Origin: Tenacibaculum mesophilum
Lineage (GTDB): Bacteria; Bacteroidota; Bacteroidia; Flavobacteriales; Flavobacteriaceae
DNA: 64,000 nucleotides
Assembly: GCF_003867075.1 (NCBI RefSeq)
Contig: NZ_CP032544.1
Location: 1,656,001-1,720,000 of the forward strand
Direction of reading: 5' to 3'
Below, in pieces: positions 1 to 8,843 of this stretch. Numbering within the stretch: the first letter of the stretch is position 1; each line of letters starts with the position of its first letter. Made by a program: the position numbers and the translations under genes. The notes under the pieces were generated by a model. The model searched no databases and had not been told where the DNA came from. It saw only the letters and a list, made by a program, of their open reading frames with translations.

Positions 1-1268
1 CAACTTACATACAAGAATCAAATTATGAGCTTGCGAAAGAATACATCAAAAAATCTATTGAAATACATAGGCAGAATAATAAAAGGTTATCAGAATCAAA
101 AGCCCTTACCAATTTAGCCAATATCATATTGAATGAAAAAAAATATGAATTAGCTAAAAAGACATATTTTGAAGCAATAAACATAATAAGAAACGATAGT
201 AGCCTAGATGCAATAAAACACAAACAAGACATATATTATAATATTGCATGGGCATTGTATTTATTGAAAGATTATAAAGCCTATGAATATCAAGAAAAGT
301 CCTACATAATAAAAGATACTTTAACTGATAGAGAAATGCGAAGAATTGTTAAAGGAGTTTTTGAAAAACATAAAGTTGACTTAGAGAAACAAAAAGTTAA
401 TTTAGTCGAAGAACAACGTAAACTAGAAGAAGCACAAGAAGCTAAAACCTCTATGCTCTTTGGTGCTTTAAGTTTTTTAGTATTAATTGTTTCAGGAGTA
501 ATTATATATAACTATAAACTTCGTCAAAAAAACTTACGCCTCAAGTTATCTGAAAGTAAACTTATACAACAACAAAACCTTGAGAAAGTAAGATCCGAAG
601 CTCAAATTAAGATTCTTAATGCTACGATTGACGGAAAAGAAACTGAACGAAAACTTATCGCAGAAATATTACACGATAATGTTAGTGCTTTACTTTCATC
701 TGCTAATATGCATTTAACAGCCACAAAAAAACAATTTAACGGAGGTACACCACAAGAAATAGAAAAAACACAAGCTATTATTTCAGAAGCCTCTCAAAAA
801 GTTAGAGACTTATCTCACAACTTAGTTTCTTCTATCCTTTTAAAATTTGGGCTAGAATATGCTATTAAAGATGTTGTTAAAAAATATTCTAATAGCCAAT
901 TGAAGCTTGAGGTTTCCGCAAAAAACATCAATAGATATAATCAAGAATTTGAAATAAAAATATTTAATGTGATTCAAGAATTAATCAATAATATCTTGAA
1001 ACATAGTAAAGCCAAACATGCACAAATAGATTTAAAAGAAGAGAAGAATCAACTAACCGTTCTCGTTAAGGATGATGGGGTAGGATTTTCTACCTCGTCT
1101 TCTTCTTTTTCTGATGGTATTGGACTTAACCAAGTTGAAGCTAGAGTTCACATGATGGATGGCAAACTAACCATAAAGTCTCAAATAAATGTAGGCACTA
1201 CAATACAAATTATAGTTCCAATATTAAGAAAAGAAAACAACTTTAACAAGTTAACCTCTGTTAGCTAA
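1..1268 (+). CDS. TPR-containing sensor histidine kinase, 5' end outside the window
   Basis: The reading frame is already open at base 3, so the start lies upstream and only the C-terminal part is seen. The first ~100 visible codons look like tetratricopeptide helices. A coiled segment then leads to one membrane helix (about bases 450-520). After it comes a dimerisation/phosphoacceptor block with the H-box AEILHDNV (His codon near 672), followed by a HATPase domain with an N-box (QELINNILKH) and a G-box (DDGVGF). This is the HisKA_3 type of kinase that usually partners a LuxR/NarL-type response regulator; none is visible here. The stimulus is unknown. The 3' end overlaps the convergent phosphoesterase gene by 18 bases. 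Family assignment is firm. Confidence 0.88.
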   Translation, partial: TYIQESNYELAKEYIKKSIEIHRQNNKRLSESKALTNLANIILNEKKYELAKKTYFEAINIIRNDSSLDAIKHKQDIYYNIAWALYLLKDYKAYEYQEKSYIIKDTLTDREMRRIVKGVFEKHKVDLEKQKVNLVEEQRKLEEAQEAKTSMLFGALSFLVLIVSGVIIYNYKLRQKNLRLKLSESKLIQQQNLEKVRSEAQIKILNATIDGKETERKLIAEILHDNVSALLSSANMHLTATKKQFNGGTPQEIEKTQAIISEASQKVRDLSHNLVSSILLKFGLEYAIKDVVKKYSNSQLKLEVSAKNINRYNQEFEIKIFNVIQELINNILKHSKAKHAQIDLKEEKNQLTVLVKDDGVGFSTSSSSFSDGIGLNQVEARVHMMDGKLTIKSQINVGTTIQIIVPILRKENNFNKLTSVS

Positions 1269-1748
1269 TTCAATAATTTCCATATTTTTTATATTACTAT
1301 TACCTATTTCAAAACGTAGCATCGTTCTAACTTTATGAAATCCATGATTTCCTGCTGCTCCTGGATTTAAATGTAACAAATTCAGATTCTTATCATACTG
1401 AACTTTTAATATATGCGAATGTCCACAAATAAACAGTTGTGGTGTATTACTTTTTAACTCTTCTCGAACCCTTTGATTATATTTATTCGGATAGCCTCCA
1501 ATATGAGTTATCCAAACCGAAACGCCATCTATTATAAATTTATTATCTAACGGAAATTCTGCCCGAGCACTTTTATCATCAATATTTCCATATACTGCTC
1601 TCAGTGGTTTTAGCTTTTTTATACTATCAGTAACTTGTAGGTTTCCAATGTCACCTGCATGCCAAACCTCATCAGCTTGTTTTACAAACTTTAAAATTTG
1701 TTCATCTATAAAACTATGTGTATCGGAAAGTAATAAAATTTTCTTCAT
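1251..1748 (-). CDS. Metallophosphoesterase, YfcE/MJ0936 type
   Basis: A 165-residue single-domain calcineurin-like phosphoesterase. The metal-binding signatures of the family occur in order: SDTH (Asp9, His11), GD (Asp33), GNID, GHSH and a C-terminal NPGAAG. These ligands bind two divalent metals for hydrolysis of phosphodiesters or phosphomonoesters; the natural substrate of this clade is generally unknown. I place the start at the ATG whose complement is at 1746-1748, because the protein then begins MKKILLLSDTH as family members do. An in-frame ATG eight codons upstream (1772) would only add an unconserved extension. It is convergent with the sensor kinase and overlaps its 3' end. Confidence 0.88.
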   Translation of the reverse strand: MKKILLLSDTHSFIDEQILKFVKQADEVWHAGDIGNLQVTDSIKKLKPLRAVYGNIDDKSARAEFPLDNKFIIDGVSVWITHIGGYPNKYNQRVREELKSNTPQLFICGHSHILKVQYDKNLNLLHLNPGAAGNHGFHKVRTMLRFEIGNSNIKNMEIIELANRG

Positions 1749-1890
1749 TGAAACAAAACTAATAAAAATCAAACCAACACATTATTAACTTATAAGTATT
1801 TTAGTAAAACTTAAAACATTATTTTACCTCATATCTAGTACATTTCAAGTTATAATTTTATAATTTAGCTATTTAAAATCTTTACACTTC

Positions 1891-2625
1891 TTGAGGTATT
1901 TCATTGAATTAGCATACAACGGAAAAAATTATCATGGATGGCAAATACAACCACACGCAATATCCGTTCAAGAAAAAATAAATAAGGCTATTAGCACTAT
2001 TTTAAGAAAAGAAATAATTATCGTAGGTGCAGGAAGAACAGATGCTGGCGTGCATGCATCTCAAATGTTTGCTCATTTTGATGTAGAAACCCCACTAAAC
2101 AGTAATTTCACCTACAAGTTAAACGCTATTTTACCTAATGACATCGTTATCTTTAATACTCAACTAGTACATAACGATGCTCATGCTCGTTTTGATGCAC
2201 TTAGTAGAAGCTATGAGTACAAAATTTGGCTAGGTAGAAATCCTTTTTTATTAAATACTACTTGGCAATTACACCACCAGCAATTAAATATAGAGTTAAT
2301 GAATAAAGCCGCTGCAACTCTATATGATTATGAAAATTTTGAATGCTTTTCAAAAGTAAAGACAGATGTACATACATTTAACTGTACTGTAACCAATGCT
2401 AAATGGATTAAAAATGGTAATGAGTTAACGTTTCATATCAGTGCCAATCGTTTTTTAAGAAACATGGTTCGTGCTATTGTTGGAACTTTAATTGACGTTG
2501 GTTTAGAAAAAATAACTGTAAATGATTTCAAAAAAATCATAGAAAGTAAAAATCGAAGTAAAGCAGGCGTATCTGTTCCTGCAAAAGGTTTATTTTTAAC
2601 AAAAGTAAAATACGAATATATATAG
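1891..2625 (+). CDS. truA: tRNA pseudouridine synthase A (first of two paralogues)
   Basis: A 244-residue TruA-family enzyme that isomerises uridines at positions 38-40 of the tRNA anticodon arm. The catalytic motif GRTDAGVHA is intact (Asp51), and the RFLRNMVRAIVG block near residue 190 is typical. Translation appears to start at TTG (1891): this gives the family N-terminus MRYFIELAYNG and no nearby ATG is in frame. The stop codon shares its last base with the GTG of the ABC transporter gene downstream (TAGTG), so the two are probably co-translated. A second, more divergent truA lies at 61620-62408. This copy has the canonical motif and is the likelier orthologue of the E. coli enzyme. Confidence 0.92.
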   Translation: MRYFIELAYNGKNYHGWQIQPHAISVQEKINKAISTILRKEIIIVGAGRTDAGVHASQMFAHFDVETPLNSNFTYKLNAILPNDIVIFNTQLVHNDAHARFDALSRSYEYKIWLGRNPFLLNTTWQLHHQQLNIELMNKAAATLYDYENFECFSKVKTDVHTFNCTVTNAKWIKNGNELTFHISANRFLRNMVRAIVGTLIDVGLEKITVNDFKKIIESKNRSKAGVSVPAKGLFLTKVKYEYI

Positions 2626-4391
2626 TGAGTAAAACAACAGGAAAAGCATTCGATATTAAAATTTTTGCACGACTAATGAGTTTTGCAAAAAAGTATCGCA
2701 TACGATTTATAATTGCAGCATTATCTACTATTTTACTAGCAGGATTTGCTGTGCTAACCCCTGTCATTTTAATGGCAGCCATAGATGACTTTATTACAAA
2801 CAAAGATTTTTCTAGACTATTGTATTTCACAATAGCCATGATTGTGGTTTTATTAATTCAAGTCTTTTTCCAATTTAGTTTTATTTACTACGCTAACTGG
2901 GTTGGACAACATATTATTAGAGACATAAGAGCTATCACTTTTAGAAAAATACTCCAATTTAAAATGGGATATTTTGACAACTCTTCAGTAGGTAAATTAG
3001 TAACTCGTGTTGTTTCTGATATAGAAACTATTGCTAATTTTTTTACACAAGGTGTTTTTATGATCGTTAGCGATGTTTTGAAAATGATTGTGGTAATAGT
3101 CGTAATGCTATATACCAATTGGAAACTAGCAATAATAGCACTTGCAACCTTACCTGTTTTAATTTATGCTACTAAATTATTTCAAATAGCCATAAAATCT
3201 ACTTTTCAAGATGTAAGAAACCAAGTAGCAAACCTAAACAGCTTTGTTCAGGAAAGAGTTACGGGAATGAAAATAGTTCAGCTTTTTAATAGAGAAAAGA
3301 TAGAGTATAAAAACTTTATTGATATTAATAACAAACATAAAAAAGCACATGTTAAAACAGTTTGGTATTATTCTATTTTTTTTCCTATCGCAGAGATTTT
3401 ATCTTCAATTGCAATAGGTTTAATTGTTTGGTATGGTGGTTTACAAGTAGTTGAAAACAAAGCTGCAAGTGTTGGTGCCATTATTGGTTTTATAAAAATG
3501 GCTCAAATGCTTTTTAGACCCTTAAGACAAATAGCTGACAAATTTAATCAGTTACAAATGGGGATTGTTGCTGGTGAACGTGTTTTTAACATAATAGACA
3601 CAGAGAGCTCTATAGATAAGAATGGATCAATTATTGCTAACAACATACAAGGAGCTATTAACTTTAAAGATGTAAAATTTAGCTATATAAAAGGGGAAGA
3701 AATTTTAAAAGGTATTAATTTTAGTGTTAAAAAAGGACAAACCGTTGCCATTGTTGGGGCTACAGGAGCCGGAAAATCAACTATAATTAATCTTATAAAT
3801 CGTTTTTACGAAATAGATAGTGGTGAAATATCTATTGACAATATTCCTGTTCAAGATTACAAAATAACTTCTTTACGTCAAAAAATAGCTGTGGTATTAC
3901 AAGATGTTTTTTTATTTTCTGATAGTATTTTAAACAACATCACTCTTAAAAATGATAAAATTTCTCTCAAAGAAGTACAAACTGCCGCTAAACAAATAGG
4001 AATTCATGAATTTATTATGAGTCTTCCTAACAATTACTATTATAATGTAAAAGAACGTGGTGGTATGTTATCATCTGGTCAACGCCAATTAATTGCTTTC
4101 TTACGAGCATATGTTAGTAAACCTAGTATTTTAATTTTAGACGAAGCTACTTCTTCAGTTGATGCACATGCAGAACAAATGATTCAATATGCTACGGATG
4201 AAATTACAAAAAATAGAACTTCTATTGTAATTGCTCATCGTTTAGCAACTATTAAAAAGGCTGATATGATTATAGTTATGGACAAAGGATCCATAGTCGA
4301 AAAAGGAAATCACATAGAGTTATTAAAAAAACACGACGGCTATTATAAGAATTTGTACGAAAAACAGTTTAATAATGAAACGGTAGTGTAA
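2625..4391 (+). CDS. ABC exporter, MsbA/multidrug type (permease-ATPase fusion)
   Basis: A 588-residue half-transporter. An N-terminal six-helix exporter domain (about residues 1-315) is followed by a nucleotide-binding domain. The ATPase motifs are complete: Walker A GATGAGKST (near residue 378), signature LSSGQRQ (near 481), Walker B ILILDEATS, and the switch histidine in AHRL. Such proteins act as homodimers or paired heterodimers in the inner membrane and export lipids or hydrophobic compounds. The substrate cannot be read from the sequence. The start is a GTG overlapping the truA stop codon by one base, giving MSKTTGKAF. The truA-ABC pairing suggests an operon. Confidence 0.88.
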   Translation: MSKTTGKAFDIKIFARLMSFAKKYRIRFIIAALSTILLAGFAVLTPVILMAAIDDFITNKDFSRLLYFTIAMIVVLLIQVFFQFSFIYYANWVGQHIIRDIRAITFRKILQFKMGYFDNSSVGKLVTRVVSDIETIANFFTQGVFMIVSDVLKMIVVIVVMLYTNWKLAIIALATLPVLIYATKLFQIAIKSTFQDVRNQVANLNSFVQERVTGMKIVQLFNREKIEYKNFIDINNKHKKAHVKTVWYYSIFFPIAEILSSIAIGLIVWYGGLQVVENKAASVGAIIGFIKMAQMLFRPLRQIADKFNQLQMGIVAGERVFNIIDTESSIDKNGSIIANNIQGAINFKDVKFSYIKGEEILKGINFSVKKGQTVAIVGATGAGKSTIINLINRFYEIDSGEISIDNIPVQDYKITSLRQKIAVVLQDVFLFSDSILNNITLKNDKISLKEVQTAAKQIGIHEFIMSLPNNYYYNVKERGGMLSSGQRQLIAFLRAYVSKPSILILDEATSSVDAHAEQMIQYATDEITKNRTSIVIAHRLATIKKADMIIVMDKGSIVEKGNHIELLKKHDGYYKNLYEKQFNNETVV

Positions 4392-4396
4392 ATAAA

Positions 4397-4427
4397 TTTG
4401 TTTACATCAATCAAAATAGTACATTTG
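4397..4427 (+). promoter_or_regulatory. Bacteroidota-type promoter for the small lipoprotein
   Basis: TTG at 4398-4400 and TACATTTG at 4420-4427 are separated by 19 bases. This matches the -33 TTG / -7 TAnnTTTG consensus of the Bacteroidota primary sigma factor. The lipoprotein ATG lies 32 bases downstream of the -7 box. It is one of the two best promoter matches in the window. Confidence 0.75.
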
Positions 4428-4459
4428 TTATTCAATCTAAAAATTAAAAATCAAAAACG

Positions 4460-4903
4460 ATGAAAAAAGTAATTTTATCTGCATTTGTAGTTGCTTCTTT
4501 ATTAGCAACCTCTTGTAAAAACACAAAAGAAGAAGCTAAAGACGTTAAAAAAGAAGCTGTTGAAACAGTAGACAAAGCTACTGAAGAAACTAAAGAAGCT
4601 GCTAAGGAAGTTGAAGAAACTACTGAAGAAGCTGTTAAAGCTGTAGAGTCTGCAATTGAAGGTATCGAAATTCCTGAATTTGAAGATCCAAAAGTAGGTG
4701 AATACTTACAGTCTTATACTGAGTATGCTAAAACATACATAGAAGCAAAAGGAGATGTAGTAAAAAACTCTGAATTAGCTCAAAAAGGTGTTGAATTAGC
4801 TAGTAAATCACAAGAAATTCTTGGTAATTTAAGTCAAGATGATGCTGTTAAGTTTAGCCAAGTTATGACTGCTATTCAATCTAAAATGGCTCCTGCTCAA
4901 TAA
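4460..4903 (+). CDS. Small charged helical lipoprotein
   Basis: A 147-residue predicted lipoprotein. A signal peptide ends in the lipobox LATSC (Cys19). Residues ~20-75 are almost entirely Lys, Glu, Ala, Thr and Val in a repeating pattern (KKEAVETV, TEETKEAAKEV, EETTEEAVKAV), consistent with a long amphipathic helix or coiled coil. A more ordinary C-terminal part of about 70 residues follows. No enzymatic motif is visible and I do not recognise a named family. It has its own strong promoter and its own terminator, so it is probably monocistronic and well expressed. A structural envelope role is a guess. Confidence 0.8.
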   Translation: MKKVILSAFVVASLLATSCKNTKEEAKDVKKEAVETVDKATEETKEAAKEVEETTEEAVKAVESAIEGIEIPEFEDPKVGEYLQSYTEYAKTYIEAKGDVVKNSELAQKGVELASKSQEILGNLSQDDAVKFSQVMTAIQSKMAPAQ

Positions 4904-4922
4904 TCTTTTTTGGACAGAACAT

Positions 4923-4953
4923 AAAAAAAGCTCGCAAGTTGCGAGCTTTTTTT
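4923..4953. terminator. Bidirectional terminator between lipoprotein and cdaA
   Basis: The stem GCTCGC / GCGAGC with a 5-base loop is flanked by seven A on the left and seven T on the right, so it can stop transcripts arriving from either side. Its right arm runs into the cdaA stop codon (4952-4954). Confidence 0.85.
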
Positions 4954-5734
4954 ATGCCATGACATCTTTTTCTAATTTTTTACGAAGTTCTTCCAGCGAC
5001 TTATACAACACAAATTCACCATCTTTTATATAAGAAAGCTCACCTGTTTCTTCTGAAACCAATAAACAAAGGGCATCTGTTTTCTCACTAACCCCAATAG
5101 CTGCTCTATGGCGTAACCCAAACCTAGAAGGTATTTTAGTACTACTAGAAATAGGTAGTATTACTCGAGTAGCTACAATATAATTATCGCGAATAACTGT
5201 TGCTCCATCATGTAACGGGCTATTTTTATAAAAAATACTCTCTATAATTGCTTCATTCACCAAAGCATTCATTTTATCTCCCGTATTAATTAAAAAATCA
5301 AGGTTATTTGTTTTTTCAATGACTAATAATGCCCCTGTTTTAGTTTTTGACAAGTTAACACAAGCTGTTAAAATAGTTTCAACATCTGTTTCAGAATGAA
5401 TTTCAGTTTTTAGAAACTTCAACTGATTTAAAAACCCCTTTTTAGTAGAAAAGTTAGTAGTTCCTATCATTAATAAAAACTTACGAATTTCTTGTTGAAA
5501 CACAATAATCAATGCTATAACACCACCAGAAAGTAAATAACCTAAAATACCACTTAACATCTCCATGTGCAAGGCTTGAGTAACTTTCCATATTAAAAAT
5601 ATAAATGCAATTCCTATTACAATGTTAATCGCTACGGTTCCTTTTAACAACTTATAGATATAGAAAAGCAACACAGCTACCAAAAAAATATCTAACACAT
5701 CAAGAAACGAAAAGTTGATGAAATCTAAATTCAT
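4952..5734 (-). CDS. cdaA: Diadenylate cyclase (c-di-AMP synthase)
   Basis: A 260-residue CdaA-type protein that condenses two ATP into the second messenger c-di-AMP. Three hydrophobic helices occupy about residues 10-85. The DisA_N catalytic domain follows, with both signature motifs intact: DGA in SPLHDGATVI (near residue 175) and RHR in GLRHRAAIG (near residue 208). Length and layout fit CdaA rather than the DNA-scanning DisA. It lies directly downstream of folP on the same strand (81-base gap), a neighbourhood I recall as common in Bacteroidota. No c-di-AMP phosphodiesterase or receptor is visible in this window. Confidence 0.93.
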   Translation of the reverse strand: MNLDFINFSFLDVLDIFLVAVLLFYIYKLLKGTVAINIVIGIAFIFLIWKVTQALHMEMLSGILGYLLSGGVIALIIVFQQEIRKFLLMIGTTNFSTKKGFLNQLKFLKTEIHSETDVETILTACVNLSKTKTGALLVIEKTNNLDFLINTGDKMNALVNEAIIESIFYKNSPLHDGATVIRDNYIVATRVILPISSSTKIPSRFGLRHRAAIGVSEKTDALCLLVSEETGELSYIKDGEFVLYKSLEELRKKLEKDVMA

Positions 5735-5814
5735 TAATTTTTTGAAGTTTTTTAACTTTAAAACAAGCTTTTAGGCATTTTGTCTTTACCTAATAAGTAA
5801 ATGTAAGGATTTTA

Positions 5815-6636
5815 TTACAACTGTTCCACAATTTTAACCGCCTCAACTGCTTCTTTTACATCGTGCACCCTTAAAATATGGGTTCCGTTTAGCAAAGCAA
5901 TTGTATTTGCTACAGTAGTAGCATTTAGAGCTTCTTGCGATGTAATTCCTAACAATTTATATAACATAGATTTTCTAGAAACCCCAGTTAAAATAGGAAC
6001 ATCTAAACTTTTAAACATTGATAACCTTTTAAGCAACTCATAGTTTTGATTAAGTGTTTTACCAAAACCAAAACCAACATCTATAATTACATCATTCACC
6101 TTTAGCTGACGCAATTTAAAAAGCTGTTCTGCAAAAAAAGAAACCACTTCTGTAACCACATTTTCATATTGAGGATTTTGTTGCATATTTTGCGGTGTTC
6201 CCTGCATATGCATCATAATATATGGAACTTGTAATTTTGCCACTGTATCAAACATTTTCACATCCATCTTTCCACCAGAAATATCATTTATAATTCCAGC
6301 ACCTGCATTTATCGACTCTTCCACTACTCTACTTCTAAATGAGTCTACCGAAAAAATAATTTCAGGAAAATTTTTAACCAACAACTCCACCACAGGAAGC
6401 ATTCTTTGTAGTTCCTCTTCTTCCGAAATATGCTTTGCTCCTGGTCTTGAAGAATATGCACCTACATCAATAAACGTAGCCCCTTCACTCAACATCTTTT
6501 CTGCCTGTACAAGGATATCTCGTTCATTTTTATACTTTCCTCCATCAAAAAAAGAATCAGGAGTAACATTTAAAATCCCCATAACCTTAGGCTTAGTTAA
6601 ATCCACCAAGGTTCCTTTACAATTAATTGTCATCAT
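5815..6636 (-). CDS. folP: Dihydropteroate synthase
   Basis: Joins p-aminobenzoate to 6-hydroxymethyl-dihydropterin diphosphate in folate synthesis. The TIM-barrel signatures are present: GILNVTPDSFFDGG, the DVGAYSSRPGA pterin loop, DISGG, the DVGFGFGKT region, GVSRKSM and a C-terminal RVHDV. I chose the pair of ATG codons at 6636/6633, giving MMTINCKGTLVDL. An open frame extends 31 codons further upstream to 6729, but that extension has no family similarity and would overlap the divergent DUF1599 gene. It is probably transcribed with cdaA downstream. Confidence 0.92.
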   Translation of the reverse strand: MMTINCKGTLVDLTKPKVMGILNVTPDSFFDGGKYKNERDILVQAEKMLSEGATFIDVGAYSSRPGAKHISEEEELQRMLPVVELLVKNFPEIIFSVDSFRSRVVEESINAGAGIINDISGGKMDVKMFDTVAKLQVPYIMMHMQGTPQNMQQNPQYENVVTEVVSFFAEQLFKLRQLKVNDVIIDVGFGFGKTLNQNYELLKRLSMFKSLDVPILTGVSRKSMLYKLLGITSQEALNATTVANTIALLNGTHILRVHDVKEAVEAVKIVEQL

Positions 6637-6681
6637 GCTAAATTTCCAAGTAAAAATAAATGAAAAGCTTGTAATATTTAC

Positions 6682-6689
6682 TATTTTTG
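6682..6689 (+). promoter_or_regulatory. Candidate -7 box (TATTTTTG) for the DUF1599 gene
   Basis: TATTTTTG fits the Bacteroidota -7 consensus and lies 24 bases before the ATG at 6714. No clear TTG is found at the expected -33 position, so the match is partial. Confidence 0.45.
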
Positions 6690-6713
6690 GTCGAATACTT
6701 TTAAACAGGAAAG

Positions 6714-7259
6714 ATGCAAGATACCTCAAAACAGTATGATGCTGTAGTTGAAGAATGTAAAAGTTTATTTATAAAAAAAATGAGCGATTATGGTAGTGCT
6801 TGGAGGATTTTAAGACTTCCATCATTAACCGATCAAATATTTATCAAAGCTCAACGTATACGCCAATTACAAGAAAATACTGAGCGAAAAGTTGATGAAG
6901 GAGAAAAATCAGAATTTATAGGCATTATCAATTATTCGGTAATGGCATTAATTCAAATTGAGTTAGGTATTGTTGAGCAACCTGATTTAACTACCGAAGA
7001 GGCTACTACTTTATACGATAAACACATAAAAATCACCAAAGAGTTAATGGAAAACAAAAACCATGATTATGGTGAAGCTTGGAGAGACATGAGAGTTTCT
7101 TCGTTAACCGATTTAATTCTGCAAAAACTACTTCGTGTAAAACAAATTGAAAACAATCAAGGCAAAACTTTAGTTTCTGAAGGAATTGATGCTAATTATC
7201 AAGATATGATTAATTATGCTATTTTTGCCATGATTCACCTTTCTGAATCAGATAATTAA
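6714..7259 (+). CDS. DUF1599 domain protein with two tandem copies of the domain
   Basis: A 181-residue soluble protein made of two copies of one ~85-residue unit. The pairing is visible: MSDYGSAWRILRLPSLTDQI near residue 23 and NHDYGEAWRDMRVSSLTDLI near 116, each followed by a similar basic helix (AQRIRQLQE / LLRVKQIEN). A MINYAI-like segment closes each unit. DUF1599 has been linked by others to nucleotide-modification systems, but the chromosomal Bacteroidota versions have no known role. It is divergent from folP and followed 16 bases later by the DoxX-like gene, so the two are likely co-transcribed. Function unknown. Confidence 0.82.
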   Translation: MQDTSKQYDAVVEECKSLFIKKMSDYGSAWRILRLPSLTDQIFIKAQRIRQLQENTERKVDEGEKSEFIGIINYSVMALIQIELGIVEQPDLTTEEATTLYDKHIKITKELMENKNHDYGEAWRDMRVSSLTDLILQKLLRVKQIENNQGKTLVSEGIDANYQDMINYAIFAMIHLSESDN

Positions 7260-7275
7260 CCTAAAAAACACCCCT

Positions 7276-8247
7276 ATGATTTTAAAAATGCTAACTCATA
7301 TTTCAAGAGTACTTGTAGGACTTCTTTTTATTTACTCTGGATTTGTAAAATTGATAGATCCAATCGGATCTCAATATAAATTTGAAGAATATTTTGGCGC
7401 CGATGTATTAAATTTAGAATTCTTAATTCCTTTCGCTTTACCTTTTTCAATTCTTTTAATTGTTACCGAATTGGTTTTAGGTATTATGCTTTTAGTAGGT
7501 TACAAACCTAAACTTACTGTTTGGAGCTTATTTGGTTTAAACCTAGTTTTCTTATTTTTAACTTGGTACTCTTATACCTACAACAAAGTTACAGATTGTG
7601 GATGTTTTGGTGACGCTTTAAAACTTACACCTAAAGAAACATTTTACAAGAATGTTGTTTTTATGATTTTTATTGTGATTCTTATTATTGGAGTTAAACA
7701 CATTAAACCTTTAGTTTCAAATAAATTTGCTTCTTTAACAACCTTTAGCTCTGTTTTTCTATCATTAATTATAACTTATTATGTTTTACAACATTTACCA
7801 ATTATTGATTTTAGAGCTTATTCTATAGGTACAGATATTGCCAAAGGAATGGAATACCCAGAAGATAGCGACGAACTTCCTCCTATACATGATTTCATGA
7901 TAGAGACAGACGAAGGAGATAAGTTAGAAGAAATGCTTGCAAAAGAAAAAGCAATGCTTGTTATTATGTCTAATTTAAAGAAAACAGAAAAAGAAGGTAT
8001 CGCTGATGTTTCTAAGATTGCAAAACAAGCTAGCGAACAAGGTTATGAAATTTATGTATTAACCGCTTCTTACATTGAAGATTTAGCTGCTACCCAAAAA
8101 GAATATGGCCTTCCTTACACCTTTGGTTTTTGTGATGAAACTGCTCTAAAAACCGTAATCAGAGCTAACCCTGGTATTGTTACTGTAAAAAAGGGAATCA
8201 TTTCAGGAAAATGGAATTGGACAGATGCTGACGATGTAGAACTATAA
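7276..8247 (+). CDS. DoxX/MauE-like membrane protein with a C-terminal soluble domain
   Basis: A 323-residue inner-membrane protein. About five hydrophobic helices in residues 1-180 resemble the DoxX/MauE family, with the start pattern GLLFIYSGFVKLIDP and a cysteine motif DCGCFGD (107-113) that in related proteins is tied to disulfide or thiol chemistry. The last ~120 residues form a separate thioredoxin-like soluble domain (AMLVIMSNLKKTEKEG, then a strand-helix pattern) in which no CxxC is visible. This layout corresponds to what is usually annotated as the BT_3928 family. It probably acts in envelope redox maintenance, but that is inference. A strong hairpin follows the gene. Confidence 0.78.
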   Translation: MILKMLTHISRVLVGLLFIYSGFVKLIDPIGSQYKFEEYFGADVLNLEFLIPFALPFSILLIVTELVLGIMLLVGYKPKLTVWSLFGLNLVFLFLTWYSYTYNKVTDCGCFGDALKLTPKETFYKNVVFMIFIVILIIGVKHIKPLVSNKFASLTTFSSVFLSLIITYYVLQHLPIIDFRAYSIGTDIAKGMEYPEDSDELPPIHDFMIETDEGDKLEEMLAKEKAMLVIMSNLKKTEKEGIADVSKIAKQASEQGYEIYVLTASYIEDLAATQKEYGLPYTFGFCDETALKTVIRANPGIVTVKKGIISGKWNWTDADDVEL

Positions 8248-8267
8248 ACCGCTATAACATATACATA

Positions 8268-8299
8268 AAGAAAACCTCACAAATTTGTGAGGTTTTCTT
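8268..8299. terminator. Rho-independent terminator after the DoxX-like gene
   Basis: A perfect 16+16 base palindrome with core ACCTCACAAA / TTTGTGAGGT and flanking A and T runs. It lies 20 bases after the stop codon at 8247. Confidence 0.85.
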
Positions 8300-8396
8300 A
8301 TTTTCGCAATGACATGAAAAGCTCCTGTAGAGATTCTTACAACATCTCATTCAATAAAAAGAGCAAAATTTGGCTATTAACCCAGAAGTATTTTTT

Positions 8397-8789
8397 GTGA
8401 AACAGTTATTATTAGTTTTTATAGGTGGTGGAGCAGGAAGCGTTTTACGATATATTATCGGAAAAGCTCTAAACAGCTCTCAAACAGGAATTCCGTACGG
8501 AACTTTTGTTGCTAACATTCTTGGTAGTTTACTTATTGGAATTATTTTAGGACTTGCTACTAAAAACGAAACCATAACACAAAACCACACTTTATTATTA
8601 GCTACTGGTTTCTGTGGCGGATTTACAACTTTTTCAACCTTTGCCTATGAAAATCATATCTTTCTAAAATCTGGAGATTTCGCCTCTTTTGCGCTATATA
8701 CTGTTACTAGCTTTATCATCGGATTTTTAGCTGTTTTCGCAGGAATTTACTTAGTAAATTATTTTTGGACGAATTCACAAACTATTTAA
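8397..8789 (+). CDS. fluC: Fluoride exporter FluC (CrcB family)
   Basis: A ~130-residue, four-helix membrane protein of the Fluc family; two antiparallel subunits form a fluoride channel that relieves fluoride toxicity. Family motifs seen are GGGAGSVLRY near the N-terminus, GTFVANILGS (with the conserved Asn) and GFCGGFTTFSTF, whose phenylalanines line the pore. I prefer the GTG at 8397, which gives MKQLLLVFIGGG, the usual N-terminus. A TTG nine codons upstream (8370) is the alternative and would give 139 residues. I see no fluoride riboswitch in the short leader. It is a single gene between two terminated units. Confidence 0.9.
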   Translation: MKQLLLVFIGGGAGSVLRYIIGKALNSSQTGIPYGTFVANILGSLLIGIILGLATKNETITQNHTLLLATGFCGGFTTFSTFAYENHIFLKSGDFASFALYTVTSFIIGFLAVFAGIYLVNYFWTNSQTI

Positions 8790-8843
8790 ACTACACTTTA
8801 CCCTAAAAACAAATCTCACTTTGTGAGTAAATTTATATAACAA

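Noticed and set aside
6637..6729. A 31-codon N-terminal extension of folP
   Set aside because: It has no resemblance to dihydropteroate synthases, overlaps the divergent DUF1599 gene and covers the likely promoter region.
8300..8396. Fluoride riboswitch ahead of fluC
   Set aside because: The leader is short and I could not find the conserved riboswitch core; a covariance-model search would be needed to exclude it fully.
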